A stretch of DNA of 64,000 nucleotides from JAHEGP01 sp963751595 (GCA_963751595.1 CAVVVC010000008.1:226386-290385), one strand, 5' to 3'; counted from the first letter of the stretch, positions 34,267 through 43,859 are shown. Numbers and translations are program-made. Notes: generated from the sequence alone by a model not told the origin.

Positions 34267-34704
34267 TCAGCGATCGACGGGCGCCCGCGAGCCCGAGGCG
34301 AGGTAGACGCGGTAGTCCTGCAAAATAACACCATGATCGAAACACAGTGGTTTGGGAAGATCCTCCAGGGAAAACAGCGCGAGGTCGGCGGCATCGTCGG
34401 CCGGAGCGGGCGTATCTTGGGTCGACGCGACATAGACCAGGCTGACTGTATGCCCCCGGCTGTCGCGGGCGGGGTCTGAATAGCAGCCGAGCAGGGCCAG
34501 CAGTTCTACCCGGCAACAGGTCTCTTCCAAGGCCTCGCGCCGGGCCGCGTCAGCTACTGTTTCCCCGACATCGACAAATCCCCCGGGCAGCGCCCAGCCC
34601 AGCGGGGGGTTCTTGCGCCTGATCAACACGATGCGCTGCTCGCCGTCCTGTTGCAGCTGAATGATGGTATCGGCAGCTAATTGCGGCGTGGTGGGCCTTA
34701 CCAT
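34267..34704 (-). CDS. Nudix hydrolase
   Basis: The 145-aa product carries the Nudix box GGFVDVGETVADAARREALEE followed by TCCRVEL. The metal-binding REALEE core is complete; the usual Gly near its end is Cys. These enzymes hydrolyse nucleoside diphosphates linked to another group, and the exact substrate cannot be read from sequence. ATG 34704 (MVRPTTPQLAADTII) starts at the first beta strand; the frame runs upstream to 34812 without homology. It converges with the lipoprotein gene. Confidence 0.88.
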   Translation of the reverse strand: MVRPTTPQLAADTIIQLQQDGEQRIVLIRRKNPPLGWALPGGFVDVGETVADAARREALEETCCRVELLALLGCYSDPARDSRGHTVSLVYVASTQDTPAPADDAADLALFSLEDLPKPLCFDHGVILQDYRVYLASGSRAPVDR

Positions 34705-35167
34705 GACTGATTGTCTCCCGATGCCGGACTTCGGCGCGATTCCGCCGGGGTCCGGACGCTGAAGAAGCCTCTCTCGGGCCGGTTGCCCCGACCCCGGGGC
34801 TTTCTTCGCCAATTGTGGGCAGGGCCGACTCTGGCGCCGGACAGCTTAACAATAAACCCGCGGCCTGCGCCAATCGGTGGTTAAACATCGCTGTTCGGGC
34901 CTGGCTGACGCTGGTGATTGGGGCGCCCCTGGTCGCTAGCCGGATAATGTTTCGCGCCGCCGAAACGGCTTTTCTTTCGATGGTGGCAAAAGTGTTGACA
35001 CCCAAGGCGGGCGCGCAGCAAACCTAAACTTTGTGCCTTATACACCATTGGCCAAGGCTGTCAAAAAGCCTGTGATCATTGTAGAGTTGCTTCGAGTGTT
35101 TGATTTCGGGCTGACGAGCCCCACTCGCAACCGGGATCTTGAAAACAAGTATGGAGACGGAACTGCG
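34705..35167. other. Intergenic region between Nudix gene and surface protein gene
   Basis: This 463-bp space holds only weak frames: a plus-strand 70-codon frame at 34815-35027 with a hydrophobic stretch and a minus-strand frame reading through from the Nudix side. Neither has a good ribosome binding site or a recognisable family, so no gene is called. The part just before 35168 contains GGAGACGG, the ribosome binding site of the next gene. Confidence 0.5.
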
Positions 35168-37570
35168 ATGGCAAAGGTATCGTTGACCCCTACCTGGTAT
35201 TGCTGGCTGCGCGGATGTTGCCTGGCAATCCTGTTTGGTGGTGGGCTGGTAACCGCGGCCCACGGAATCGAATGGCCCCAGGAGGTGGACGCGAAAGAGG
35301 CGACTATCGTGGTGTATCAACCCCAGCCTGAAACCCTCAAGGGTAACGTCCTTACCGGGCGCAGTGCCATGTCGCTGGAACTGAAAAACGGTAAGGAACC
35401 GATTTTTGGTGCCTTCTGGTTCACCGCCCGCATCGATAGCCAGAGTGACGGTGATACGGTGCTGGTGCGCGATCTCAAAGTCACCAAGGTAAGCTGGCCA
35501 GATTCCAGGGATGCGGATGAACAGCGGTTCACCCGGGTTGTTGAAGATGCCATTCCCAGTACCGGCTTTACGATCTCCCGCGAGCGACTAGCCGCCAGCC
35601 TGTCCTCCGCAGAAATCGAGCAACGTAGTCTGGAGCAGCTCAAGCATGACCCACCAAAAATCATTTTCAACGAGCAATTGGCGGTGCTGTTGCTTTTCGA
35701 CGGCAAACCCAGGTTCAAACCGGTAGAAAACAGTGCCTACGAGCGCGCCTTGAATACGCCGATGCTGGTGGCGCGTCACCGAAAAACCAAAACCTGTTAC
35801 CTCAGTAGCGGCTCGCTCTGGTACCAGGCCAGGGATCCCCTCGGCCCATGGACAGTGACCAGCTCGCCGCCTTCCGACCTGGTGGCTCTTGTACCGAAAC
35901 CGGATGTGGCCGGCCCGCCACCAGCGGTGGCGCCGGCCATTGTGGTAGCGACCCAACCCACCGAACTGGTGGTTTCCGACGGCAGACCCAAATGGGACTC
36001 GCTCAGCGGTGGCGAGGTATTGTTCGTCAGTAATACCGAGACCCCCTGGTTGCGGGATCTGCCCACCGGGAATATGTACATCCTGTTATCCGGGCGCTGG
36101 TACCGGGCGAAAACGGCGGCGGGGCCCTGGACTTTCGTGCCCGCCGACGAGCTGCCACGGAGCTTTGCCAACATTCCCCCGGCATCCGATATCGGCGGCT
36201 TGCGCACCTCGGTAGCCGGTACTCCCGAGGCAGAGGACGCATTACTCGAAGCCAGTATCCCCCAGACCGCTGCCATCAACCGGAATGATGCCAGTCTGGT
36301 GGTTCAGTATGACGGCAAGCCCAAGTTCGAGAAAATAGCCGGCACCAGCGTGAGTTATGCCGTCAATACCGGGGCCCAGGTACTGAAAATCAGCAACCGT
36401 TATTACGCGGTTGATAATGGCGTCTGGTTCACTTCGGGATCGGCGACCGGTCCCTGGCAGGTCGCCGATGAGGTGCCAGAACAGGAAATCGCGAAAATCC
36501 CGCCCAGCTCGCCGGTTTACAACACCACCTATGTGAATATCTATGAATCGACGCCACAGGTAGTTTATGTAGGCTACACGCCCGGCTATTTGTGGTCGTT
36601 CCCCCACTATGGTGTCCCGGTGTATGGAACCGGCTGGTACTACCCGCCGCACTGGGGGCGCTACTATTATCCGCGCCCGCCGACCTGGGGCCTGCACGTG
36701 GGTTACAACCCCTGGACGGGCTGGAACTTTGGCGTCAGCTGGAGCAACGGCTTTTTCAGTATGGGCGCCAGCTGGGGTGGAGGCTACGGTTACTACCGGC
36801 CCGGTCGCTGCTGTGGTGGTTGGTACGGCGGCGGCTACCGGCGGCCCCCAATCGTGATCAACAACAGCGGAAATATCAATATCGGCAATACCATCAACGT
36901 CGGTAATCGCAACCATATTGGCAGACAGGTCAACAATAACATCAGGCTCAACAAGGCCAATTTCAGTAATCGAAATATTTACCAGCGGCCGGAAAACCGC
37001 AGTCGTGTCGCCGATAGCAGTCTTGCCCAAAGCAACCTGAAGCAAGCGCGCATTGCCAAGGGCCGGGCAAACAACGTGTTCGCCGGCAGCAATGGTGAGG
37101 TGGCCCGCAAGGTTGGCGACCAGTGGCAGACCCGCGACAAGGGCAAGTGGCAGGCAAACCCGGAGCTCAACAGAAAAGTCAGTCCCCAGACCCGGGAACA
37201 GGTGCAACAGCGCGCCGGGCAGATGACGCCCGAGGAACGTCGACAGGCGCAGGCCCGGGCTGAACAGGCCAAACTGAGGGCGCAACAGGCAACACCCCAG
37301 CAGCGGCAGCAGGCACAGCAACAAGTTCAGCAGCGGGCGCAGCAGGCGAGTGCCCAGCAGCGCGAGGCGGCCGCCCGCGCGGCGCAGCAACGCCAGCAGT
37401 ACCAGCAGCGCCAGCAACAGCAGCGCCCGGCGCAACCCGCAAACCGGCGTCAGGAGTACAATCGTGCCTACAGTGCGCGCCAGGCGGGCGCATCAAGGGA
37501 GCGGAGCCTGCAGCAAGGCCGCGGTGGTGGTGGAAATTTCAATCCTGGCGGCGGCCATTTTAACCGCTGA
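35168..37570 (+). CDS. Large secreted repeat protein with aromatic/Gly-rich and Gln-rich regions
   Basis: The 800-aa product has a signal peptide (about residues 1-33, CWLRGCCLAILFGGG) and at least three tandem modules of about 95 residues between about 165 and 470, each with a xGKPxF/W start, a VNT-like middle, a tyrosine-rich strand and a closing GPW (PLGPWTV, AAGPWTFV, ATGPWQVA). An aromatic, Gly- and Pro-rich stretch follows (about 480-560, HYGVPVYGTGWYYPPHWG), then an Asn/Ile-rich part with NSGNINIGNTINVGN, and a Gln/Arg/Ala-rich tail (about 675-800). Relatives are often annotated carbohydrate-binding family V/XII, but no enzymatic motif is visible. It is probably an envelope or surface structural protein. 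Confidence 0.75.
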   Translation: MAKVSLTPTWYCWLRGCCLAILFGGGLVTAAHGIEWPQEVDAKEATIVVYQPQPETLKGNVLTGRSAMSLELKNGKEPIFGAFWFTARIDSQSDGDTVLVRDLKVTKVSWPDSRDADEQRFTRVVEDAIPSTGFTISRERLAASLSSAEIEQRSLEQLKHDPPKIIFNEQLAVLLLFDGKPRFKPVENSAYERALNTPMLVARHRKTKTCYLSSGSLWYQARDPLGPWTVTSSPPSDLVALVPKPDVAGPPPAVAPAIVVATQPTELVVSDGRPKWDSLSGGEVLFVSNTETPWLRDLPTGNMYILLSGRWYRAKTAAGPWTFVPADELPRSFANIPPASDIGGLRTSVAGTPEAEDALLEASIPQTAAINRNDASLVVQYDGKPKFEKIAGTSVSYAVNTGAQVLKISNRYYAVDNGVWFTSGSATGPWQVADEVPEQEIAKIPPSSPVYNTTYVNIYESTPQVVYVGYTPGYLWSFPHYGVPVYGTGWYYPPHWGRYYYPRPPTWGLHVGYNPWTGWNFGVSWSNGFFSMGASWGGGYGYYRPGRCCGGWYGGGYRRPPIVINNSGNINIGNTINVGNRNHIGRQVNNNIRLNKANFSNRNIYQRPENRSRVADSSLAQSNLKQARIAKGRANNVFAGSNGEVARKVGDQWQTRDKGKWQANPELNRKVSPQTREQVQQRAGQMTPEERRQAQARAEQAKLRAQQATPQQRQQAQQQVQQRAQQASAQQREAAARAAQQRQQYQQRQQQQRPAQPANRRQEYNRAYSARQAGASRERSLQQGRGGGGNFNPGGGHFNR

Positions 37571-37585
37571 ACGGCTGGAGCCTTT

Positions 37586-38515
37586 TCAGTCCACCGCGCC
37601 GGTCAGGGCTTGCAAATGCACGCTGACGCTTCTCGCCAGCGCGTGCAGGTGGTAGCCCCCCTCCAGGCTGGATACGGCCCTTCCGCCGGCGTGTTTGTCA
37701 GCGAGCTTCATCAATTCCCGGGTGATCCAGGCATAGTCAAACTCAAGCAGGTTGAACTGTGCCATGGGGTCTTCCCGGTGCCCGTCGAAGCCGGCAGAAA
37801 TCAGGATCAACTCAGGTGCAAAAGCGTCGATGGCGGGTAACCAGGATGCGGTGATCGCCTCGCGAAAGCTCGCGCCATCGGTGCCGGCGGGCAGAGGCGC
37901 ATTGACGATGTTCGGGACATCGGTGTCGTAACCGGTGTTGGGATAGAAGGGGTGCTGGAAGCTGGAGCAGAACAGCACCGAGTCGTTACCGGCAAATATG
38001 TTCTCTGTGCCGTTGCCGTGGTGTACATCGAAATCGACAATGGCGACGCGCTCCAGGCCGTGCTCTGCGATGGCATGGGCGGCGGCCACCGCAATATTAT
38101 TGAAGAAGCAGAATCCCATGGCCTTGTCCCGCTCGGCATGATGTCCGGGGGGGCGCACCGCGCAAAAAGCCTGGCTGCTGGCACCGGACATCACCAGGTC
38201 GACGGCGAGTATGTTGGCGCCGGCGGCACGCAGTGCGGCATCCAGAGAAAACGGGTTCATCGCTGTGTCCCCATCCAGCCAGGAAAGCCCGTCGCTGGGA
38301 GAGCGCGCAAATACACGGTCGATATAGTCCGCGTCATGGACTCGCAGCAGTTGCTCCCGGCTCGCCAGTGGCGCGTCGTGCTGGCTGAGCATCATCATCA
38401 GGCTGGAGGCGATCAGGCGATCGTTTATCGCGTCCAGCCGCGCTGGCTGTTCGGGGTGATGGGCGCCCATCGCATGCTGGTGGCATTGTTGATGCGTGAT
38501 ATACGCGAGACTCAT
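37586..38515 (-). CDS. Histone deacetylase family protein (class II-like)
   Basis: The 309-aa product shows the zinc-hydrolase signature of the arginase/deacetylase superfamily: HHPEQPARLDAI (about residues 19-30), AVRPPGHHAERDKAMGFC with the catalytic His pair, IVDFDVHHGNGT with the metal-binding Asp and His, and ISAGFDGHREDP with the second Asp. Bacterial members deacetylate lysines on proteins, or acetylpolyamines. It is divergent from the Pat-type lysine acetyltransferase gene, with 181 bp between starts, which makes protein deacetylation the likely role. It converges closely (15 bp) with the surface protein gene. Confidence 0.9.
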   Translation of the reverse strand: MSLAYITHQQCHQHAMGAHHPEQPARLDAINDRLIASSLMMMLSQHDAPLASREQLLRVHDADYIDRVFARSPSDGLSWLDGDTAMNPFSLDAALRAAGANILAVDLVMSGASSQAFCAVRPPGHHAERDKAMGFCFFNNIAVAAAHAIAEHGLERVAIVDFDVHHGNGTENIFAGNDSVLFCSSFQHPFYPNTGYDTDVPNIVNAPLPAGTDGASFREAITASWLPAIDAFAPELILISAGFDGHREDPMAQFNLLEFDYAWITRELMKLADKHAGGRAVSSLEGGYHLHALARSVSVHLQALTGAVD

Positions 38516-38696
38516 ATGGGCTCCTTGCGAACGGCGATAAGATCACGGTATCTTAGCAGGGAGTGGAAGACAGCGTCTCGGGTTTTTCACATCAGCCCCA
38601 GCGCGGCGAAAGCCCGGTTGTCGAGAGTGGCTTGCACAGTGCGACTCAACAGCGTTGGACTCCGGATCGCCAGCTTGCTCAGGGAAGTCCTCGCTC

Positions 38697-41381
38697 ATGC
38701 AGAAACACTATCTAACCAGCGTATTCGAACCCGCTTCCATCGCTATTATCGGTGCCTCCGAGCAGGAGCATAGTGTCGGCGAGCTGCTGCTCAAGAATAT
38801 CCAGCAAGGTGGGTTTCAGGGGCCGGTCTACCCGGTCAATCCCAAATACGAAGAGATCGGCGGCCTGCGTTGCTTTCCCAGTGTTAAAAAAATCAAAGCT
38901 CACATAGAACTGGCGATTATCGTTACGCCGGCGCGTGCGGTTGCAAAGGTGCTGCGCGACTGCGGCGAGCAGGGGGTCGCTGCGGCAATCATCGTTTCCG
39001 CCGGATTTGCCGAGTCGGGCAAGCGCGGTAAATCCCTGCAGAGCGAAATTGTCGATATTGCCCGCTCCTACAATATTCGCATGGTAGGTCCCAACTGCCT
39101 CGGCGTCATTCGCCCGGCAATTGGCATGAATGCAACGTTTTCGAAGAGTGAAGCGCGTGAAGGCCGGATAGCCCTGGTGGCCCAGTCGGGGGCACTGTGC
39201 AGTGCCCTGCTGGATTGGGCAGAGAGTAATGGTTTCGGATTTTCCGCGGTGGCGTCACTGGGCGGAGCCGCCGACGTCGGCTTTGGCGATGTGCTCGAAT
39301 ACCTGGCGGTAGATTACCGCACTGACAGCATCCTGCTTTATGTCGAGGGGATCAACAACGCCCGCAGTTTTATCAGCGGCCTGCGGGTGGCTGCGCGCCT
39401 GAAACCGGTTATCGTGGTGAAATCAGGACGCAGCGAGAGCGCGACACGGGCCGCCGTTTCCCATACCGGCGCGGCGGTGGGGCGGGACAATGTCTTCGAT
39501 GCCGCGATCCAGCGCGCGGGCGCCGTGCGTGTCAGGTCGGTCAATGAGCTGTTTTCTGCGGCCCGCCTGCTCGGCTCCGGGGCGCGGGTTAAGGGCGGTA
39601 GGCTTGCGATCGTGACCAACGGCGGTGGCCCCGGGGTCATGGCGGCGGACCGGGCTGCCGATCTCGGCGTACCCCTGGCCGATCTGAGCAAGGAATCCAT
39701 CGACCAGTTGAGCGCCACCCTGCCGGAATACTGGTCCCATGCCGACCCGGTCGATATTCTCGGGGACGCCACCGCCGAGCGCTATGGCGCGGCGACCAGC
39801 ATTGTGCTGGCAGACCGGGAGGTGGACGGCCTCCTGGTATTGCTGACGCCCCAGGCGATGACCGACCCGGATGCCTGCGCCGAGGCGGTGATCCAGGCGG
39901 CGGCGAAATCCTCCAAGCCGGTGCTTGCCTGCTGGATGGGTGAGGGGCTGGTGGCCAGGGGCCGTTCTCGCTTTGACGTGGCCGGCATCGCCCACTTCAA
40001 TAGTCCGGAAGCGGGGGTCGAGGCGTTCGGGTACCTGGCCAGCTACCGCGCCAACCAGAAAATATTGCTGGAGACGCCGGCGCCCCTGTCCGCCAGACGC
40101 TCACCGGATACCGACAGCGCCCGCCTGATCATTCAAAATGCCCTTTCGGAGCGCCGTAACGTACTGAGCAGTGTCGAGGCCAAGGCCGTGCTCAGGGCTT
40201 TTCGAATTCCCATTTCGCCGAGCATCAATGTGACCACGCCCGCCGAAGCGCTGGTGGCGGCGCAAACGGTGGGCCTGCCGGTCGCCATGAAAATCAACTC
40301 TCCCGATATTCAGCACAAGACCGACGTCGGCGGCGTCCAGCTGAATATCATCGAAGCATCGGGGGTGCGCACGGCATTTCGTGAGATTGTCGATAGTGTC
40401 GAGAGCAGCCAGCCGGGGGCAAACATTCTCGGTGTGACGGTGGAGCGCATGCAGGTACGCCCGCATGCCCGCGAGGTGAGAATCGGCATCAGTCATGATG
40501 AGGTTTTCGGGCCGGTGATCAGCTTCGGCATTGGCGGCACCGAGGTGGAGATTTTTGACGACAGCAATATCGCGCTGCCGCCGCTCAATAATTATCTCAG
40601 TCTCAGCCTGGTGGAGGGCACCAGGGCGGCGCGCTACCTGCGTCAGTTTCGCAATATGCCGGAAGTCAATTTCTCGCTGCTGCAGGACGTGTTGAAGCGG
40701 GTATCCGAGATCAGTTGTGAGCTGCCTGAAATCCGGGAGCTGGATATCAATCCGCTGTTGATCGATGAGACGGATGCCGTGGTTGCCGATGCGCGAATCG
40801 TGGTCGGTTCGCGCCATACCGGAACGGCCCGTTACGGCCATATGGCGATTCATCCCTATCCCCATGAGCTGGTGACACACTGGCAACTTGCCAACGGCAC
40901 CAATGTGGTGGTGCGACCCATTCGCCCGGAGGATGCGCGGATCGAGCAGGAATTCGTGCAGAACCTGTCATCGGAGAGCAAGTATTTCCGCTTCATGCAG
41001 ACCATGGAGGAGTTGACGCCAGCACTGCTGGCGCGCTTTACCCAGATTGACTACGACCGGGAAATGGCGCTGGTGGTGGTCGTCAACGAAGGCCAGCCCG
41101 ATGCGCATTTACTGGGGGTCGCCCGTTACATCACCAACCCGGATCGCCGCTCCTGCGAATTCGCGCTGACCATCGCCGACGGCATGCAGCGCCAGGGTAT
41201 AGGTCGCGAACTGATGCGGCGGCTGATGGGGCTCGCCCGGGAGCGCAATATTGATGTGATGGAGGGCGAGGTGCTGAGAAACAACAGCAAGATGCTGGCG
41301 CTTTGCACTCGCCTGGGATTTCGCATCGTGCGCACCGAGGACACCGATGTGGTCAACGTGCGCCGCCACCTCAACGACTGA
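38697..41381 (+). CDS. pat: Pat/YfiQ-type protein lysine acetyltransferase (acyl-CoA synthetase-like + GNAT)
   Basis: The 894-aa product combines a CoA-binding NDP-forming acyl-CoA synthetase-like region (SIAIIGASEQEHSVG at about residue 13; SHTGAAVGRDNVFDAAIQ; an ATP-grasp-like part around 480-700 with INSPDIQHKTDVGGVQL and ELDINPLL) and a C-terminal GNAT acetyltransferase domain (about 730-890, VRPIRPEDARIE and MQRQGIGRELMRRLM). This is the layout of Pat/YfiQ, which acetylates and so inactivates acetyl-CoA synthetase and other proteins. ATG 38697 begins the homologous region; the open frame from 38655 is not conserved. The divergent HDAC-like gene may encode its opposing enzyme. Confidence 0.9.
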   Translation: MQKHYLTSVFEPASIAIIGASEQEHSVGELLLKNIQQGGFQGPVYPVNPKYEEIGGLRCFPSVKKIKAHIELAIIVTPARAVAKVLRDCGEQGVAAAIIVSAGFAESGKRGKSLQSEIVDIARSYNIRMVGPNCLGVIRPAIGMNATFSKSEAREGRIALVAQSGALCSALLDWAESNGFGFSAVASLGGAADVGFGDVLEYLAVDYRTDSILLYVEGINNARSFISGLRVAARLKPVIVVKSGRSESATRAAVSHTGAAVGRDNVFDAAIQRAGAVRVRSVNELFSAARLLGSGARVKGGRLAIVTNGGGPGVMAADRAADLGVPLADLSKESIDQLSATLPEYWSHADPVDILGDATAERYGAATSIVLADREVDGLLVLLTPQAMTDPDACAEAVIQAAAKSSKPVLACWMGEGLVARGRSRFDVAGIAHFNSPEAGVEAFGYLASYRANQKILLETPAPLSARRSPDTDSARLIIQNALSERRNVLSSVEAKAVLRAFRIPISPSINVTTPAEALVAAQTVGLPVAMKINSPDIQHKTDVGGVQLNIIEASGVRTAFREIVDSVESSQPGANILGVTVERMQVRPHAREVRIGISHDEVFGPVISFGIGGTEVEIFDDSNIALPPLNNYLSLSLVEGTRAARYLRQFRNMPEVNFSLLQDVLKRVSEISCELPEIRELDINPLLIDETDAVVADARIVVGSRHTGTARYGHMAIHPYPHELVTHWQLANGTNVVVRPIRPEDARIEQEFVQNLSSESKYFRFMQTMEELTPALLARFTQIDYDREMALVVVVNEGQPDAHLLGVARYITNPDRRSCEFALTIADGMQRQGIGRELMRRLMGLARERNIDVMEGEVLRNNSKMLALCTRLGFRIVRTEDTDVVNVRRHLND

Positions 41382-41382
41382 G

Positions 41383-41402
41383 CGGGCTGAAAACTCAGCC
41401 CG
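41383..41402. terminator. Hairpin between pat and the HdeD-like gene
   Basis: CGGGCTGA (41383-41390) and TCAGCCCG (41395-41402) form a perfect 8-bp stem around AAAC, directly at the pat stop in a 34-bp convergent space. No T run follows. It probably serves both convergent genes. Confidence 0.5.
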
Positions 41403-41415
41403 TCCAGCACCTGGG

Positions 41416-42039
41416 CTAGTGCCTTCGGTCGCGGATCTCGCTACCGATTTGCTTCATCCTGGTCGCTGCAAAAAACATCATGCCAGCGATCACCAGGGCG
41501 GTAATGCCGATGAGCCAGGACAGCGTGGCGACACCGGCGCCGGGCCAGAGCAGCAGCACCAGGCCAACGATGCTGGAGCCGATGCCGATCAGCCGCAGGG
41601 TTGAACGATCGGGGTCCATGGGGTCGAGTTGGCGGCTGAGGAAAAAACTGCGAATGCCGGTGTACAGCATCCAGGCGCCAAACAACAGCAGCAGAATCTT
41701 GGCCGAGCCAGGCCATAACAGCAGCACCGCGCCAATCAAAAGGCTGACAACCGCCTCGCCCCAGTAGCTTTGGCCATGGGCCGCGGAGCGCGCCTGCACT
41801 ATGCTCAGGATGCCGTCTACGATGCAGAAAATTCCCACCAGGCGCACCAGCAGCGCCATGCTCGCGCCGGGCCAGAATAACGCGCAGAGGCCCAGAATGG
41901 CGAGTAGCAGGGCCTTGATCATTAACGAGCGGCGAAAATCCCCAAGACTCTCTCGTACTTCGATGCGTACGGCTCCCGCCGCCTCCACCAACTCCTCCCT
42001 TTGCAGTGAGTCGCGGGATTTCGGTTCGATAGGTTCCAT
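41416..42039 (-). CDS. HdeD/DUF308 family membrane protein
   Basis: The 207-aa product starts at ATG 42039, just after GAGGGGAAAAC, and has a charged cytoplasmic N-terminus followed by six hydrophobic helices in three pairs, with the repeated LxxWPG pattern of the family (ALFWPGAS, LLWPGSA, LLLWPGAG). HdeD proteins are linked to acid resistance in E. coli; in other bacteria the role is undefined. It converges with pat. Confidence 0.82.
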   Translation of the reverse strand: MEPIEPKSRDSLQREELVEAAGAVRIEVRESLGDFRRSLMIKALLLAILGLCALFWPGASMALLVRLVGIFCIVDGILSIVQARSAAHGQSYWGEAVVSLLIGAVLLLWPGSAKILLLLFGAWMLYTGIRSFFLSRQLDPMDPDRSTLRLIGIGSSIVGLVLLLWPGAGVATLSWLIGITALVIAGMMFFAATRMKQIGSEIRDRRH

Positions 42040-42286
42040 GTTTTCCCCTCTGTGCTCCATTGTGGTGGAGTCCAGTTTGCCAGTATTTGCACGCCAAGGC
42101 GATATTTGCCTGCACCGGACCGGGATGAGAAGGCCCGGCGAGCCGGGTGATGAGGGCCCGCGCCTTCGCCAGGACCGGCTGCAGCGGGCTCCGGGCAGAA
42201 AGCTGGCGCTGTTTCCACCGACATTTTATAGTAGGGTCGGGCGGGGCTCACAGCGGACAGTGTGGGGCCAGGAGAGTGACATACGC

Positions 42287-43456
42287 ATGAGTATTTACGA
42301 TGTGGTACCAGTCAGTATCGATGACTATCGCAGGCGCGCGCGCTGGCGCCTGCCGCGATTTTTATTCGATTATATCGATGGTGGCGCCAATGATGAGGCG
42401 ACCATGGCGCGCAATAGCGGTGACTTCGCACACTACCAGCTGAAACAACGGGTATTGCGTGACGTTTCCCGGGTCGATACGGCAACGACGCTGCTCGGCC
42501 AGGCGGCGACGATGCCGGTGGCGCTGGCCCCCGTGGGTATGGCCGGTATGATGGCCCGGCGTGGCGAGGTGCAGGCGGCACGGGCGGCGCAGCGGGCTGG
42601 TATCCCGTTCAGCGCCTCCACGGTGGGCATCTGCCCGGTGGAGGAGATCCAGGCGGCCCTGCGCGCGCCGTTCTGGTTCCAGCTGTATATGCTGCGCGAC
42701 CGGGATTTCGTGCTGCAAATGCTGGCCCGGGCCGAAGCGGCCGGTTGCGAAACCCTGGTATTCACGGTCGATTTGCCGGTCGCTGGCATGCGGCTGCGGG
42801 ATTTTCGTAATGGCATGCTCGGCGGTGGAACGGTGGGCAAGCTATCTCAGGTAGCCCAGTTACTAACCAGCCCGCTCTGGGTATGGGATGTTGGCCTCAA
42901 GGGCAAGCCCCACAGTTTCGGTAATCTCAGCGACAAGGTGGCAGACCCCGAAAACCTGCAGTCCTACAAAGCCTTTGTCGACTCCCAGTTCGACCCCACC
43001 GTAACCTGGGAGGATATTCGCTGGCTGCGGGAGCATTGGCGGGGCAAGTTGTTACTCAAGGGGGTGATGGAGGCCGATGATGCGAGGGCCAGTGTCGACA
43101 GTGGTGCCGACGGGGTCGTGGTCTCCAATCACGGAGGTCGGCAGCTCGACGGCATTGCGTCGAGTATCAGTAAGCTACCCGCGGTCGCGGAAGCGGTGGG
43201 TGAACGCATTGAAGTCTATCTCGACGGCGGAGTGCACAGCGGTATCGACGTGGTCAAGGCGCTTGCCCTGGGTGCCCATGGGGTCATGCTGGGCCGTGCC
43301 TGGGTATGGGCGATGGCGGCCCGGGGTGAACAGGGCGTGTTCGATATGCTGGATGTCGTTCGGCGTGAAATAACCACGGCCATGGCGCTTGCCGGGGTCA
43401 ATAAAATTGAACAGCTCAACGCCGACGTCGTTGAGTTGGTGCGTGGCCTGGATTGA
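42287..43456 (+). CDS. lldD: FMN-dependent L-lactate dehydrogenase (alpha-hydroxy-acid oxidase family)
   Basis: The 389-aa product oxidises L-lactate, or a similar 2-hydroxy acid, to the 2-keto acid and passes electrons to the respiratory chain. The family blocks are PRFLFDYIDGGANDE (about residues 22-36), FWFQLYMLRDRDF, VDLPVAGMRLRDFRNG, KGVMEADDARASVDSGADG, the catalytic SNHGGRQLDG and GIDVVKALALGAHGVMLGRAW. ATG 42287 has AGGAGAG 11 bp upstream. LldD of relatives is about this length. A glycolate or mandelate substrate cannot be excluded. Confidence 0.85.
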   Translation: MSIYDVVPVSIDDYRRRARWRLPRFLFDYIDGGANDEATMARNSGDFAHYQLKQRVLRDVSRVDTATTLLGQAATMPVALAPVGMAGMMARRGEVQAARAAQRAGIPFSASTVGICPVEEIQAALRAPFWFQLYMLRDRDFVLQMLARAEAAGCETLVFTVDLPVAGMRLRDFRNGMLGGGTVGKLSQVAQLLTSPLWVWDVGLKGKPHSFGNLSDKVADPENLQSYKAFVDSQFDPTVTWEDIRWLREHWRGKLLLKGVMEADDARASVDSGADGVVVSNHGGRQLDGIASSISKLPAVAEAVGERIEVYLDGGVHSGIDVVKALALGAHGVMLGRAWVWAMAARGEQGVFDMLDVVRREITTAMALAGVNKIEQLNADVVELVRGLD

Positions 43457-43493
43457 TGCCGGGCTTGTCAGTGAAAGTGGGCGGGAGCCGAGT

Positions 43494-43859
43494 ATGCGCA
43501 AAACCAGTGAGCTTATCTGGCAGGACGCCCAGCACCAGGTCCTTTTCGATATTCTCGACCAAATAAAGCGACCGGGCTCCGATAGGGAGGTTTTGTGTCG
43601 CCTCAAGGATTATACCGAGTACCACTTCGCCCTCGAGGAGGAGTACATGCAGCAACTTGGCTTTCCCGGTCGCGAGGCGCATGTTCAGGCGCATAACCGC
43701 TTTCGGGAAGAAATCATCGAGTTGTTGGCAGGCATCGACGAGCCCAACGCCCTGGATCGGGATATCATATCGACCTTTCTCACCGAATGGTTGACCCGAC
43801 ATGTGTTCGGCATCGACAAGGCCTTGGAGGACTTTATCCTGGAGTCAAATGCCAAGTAG
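43494..43859 (+). CDS. Bacteriohemerythrin-like oxygen-binding protein
   Basis: The 121-aa product has the four-helix hemerythrin metal ligands in order: His in AQHQVLFDIL (about residue 14), then YTEYHFALEEEYM (His, Glu), EAHVQAHNRF (two His) and WLTRHVFGIDKAL (His, Asp). These bind a di-iron site that carries O2. It starts 37 bp after lldD on the same strand, so an oxygen-dependent link with the lactate dehydrogenase is possible. Confidence 0.88.
   Translation: MRKTSELIWQDAQHQVLFDILDQIKRPGSDREVLCRLKDYTEYHFALEEEYMQQLGFPGREAHVQAHNRFREEIIELLAGIDEPNALDRDIISTFLTEWLTRHVFGIDKALEDFILESNAK

Noticed and set aside
34815..35027. 70-codon plus-strand frame with a hydrophobic segment
   Set aside because: No recognisable family and no good start signal; it could be revived only by conservation in relatives.
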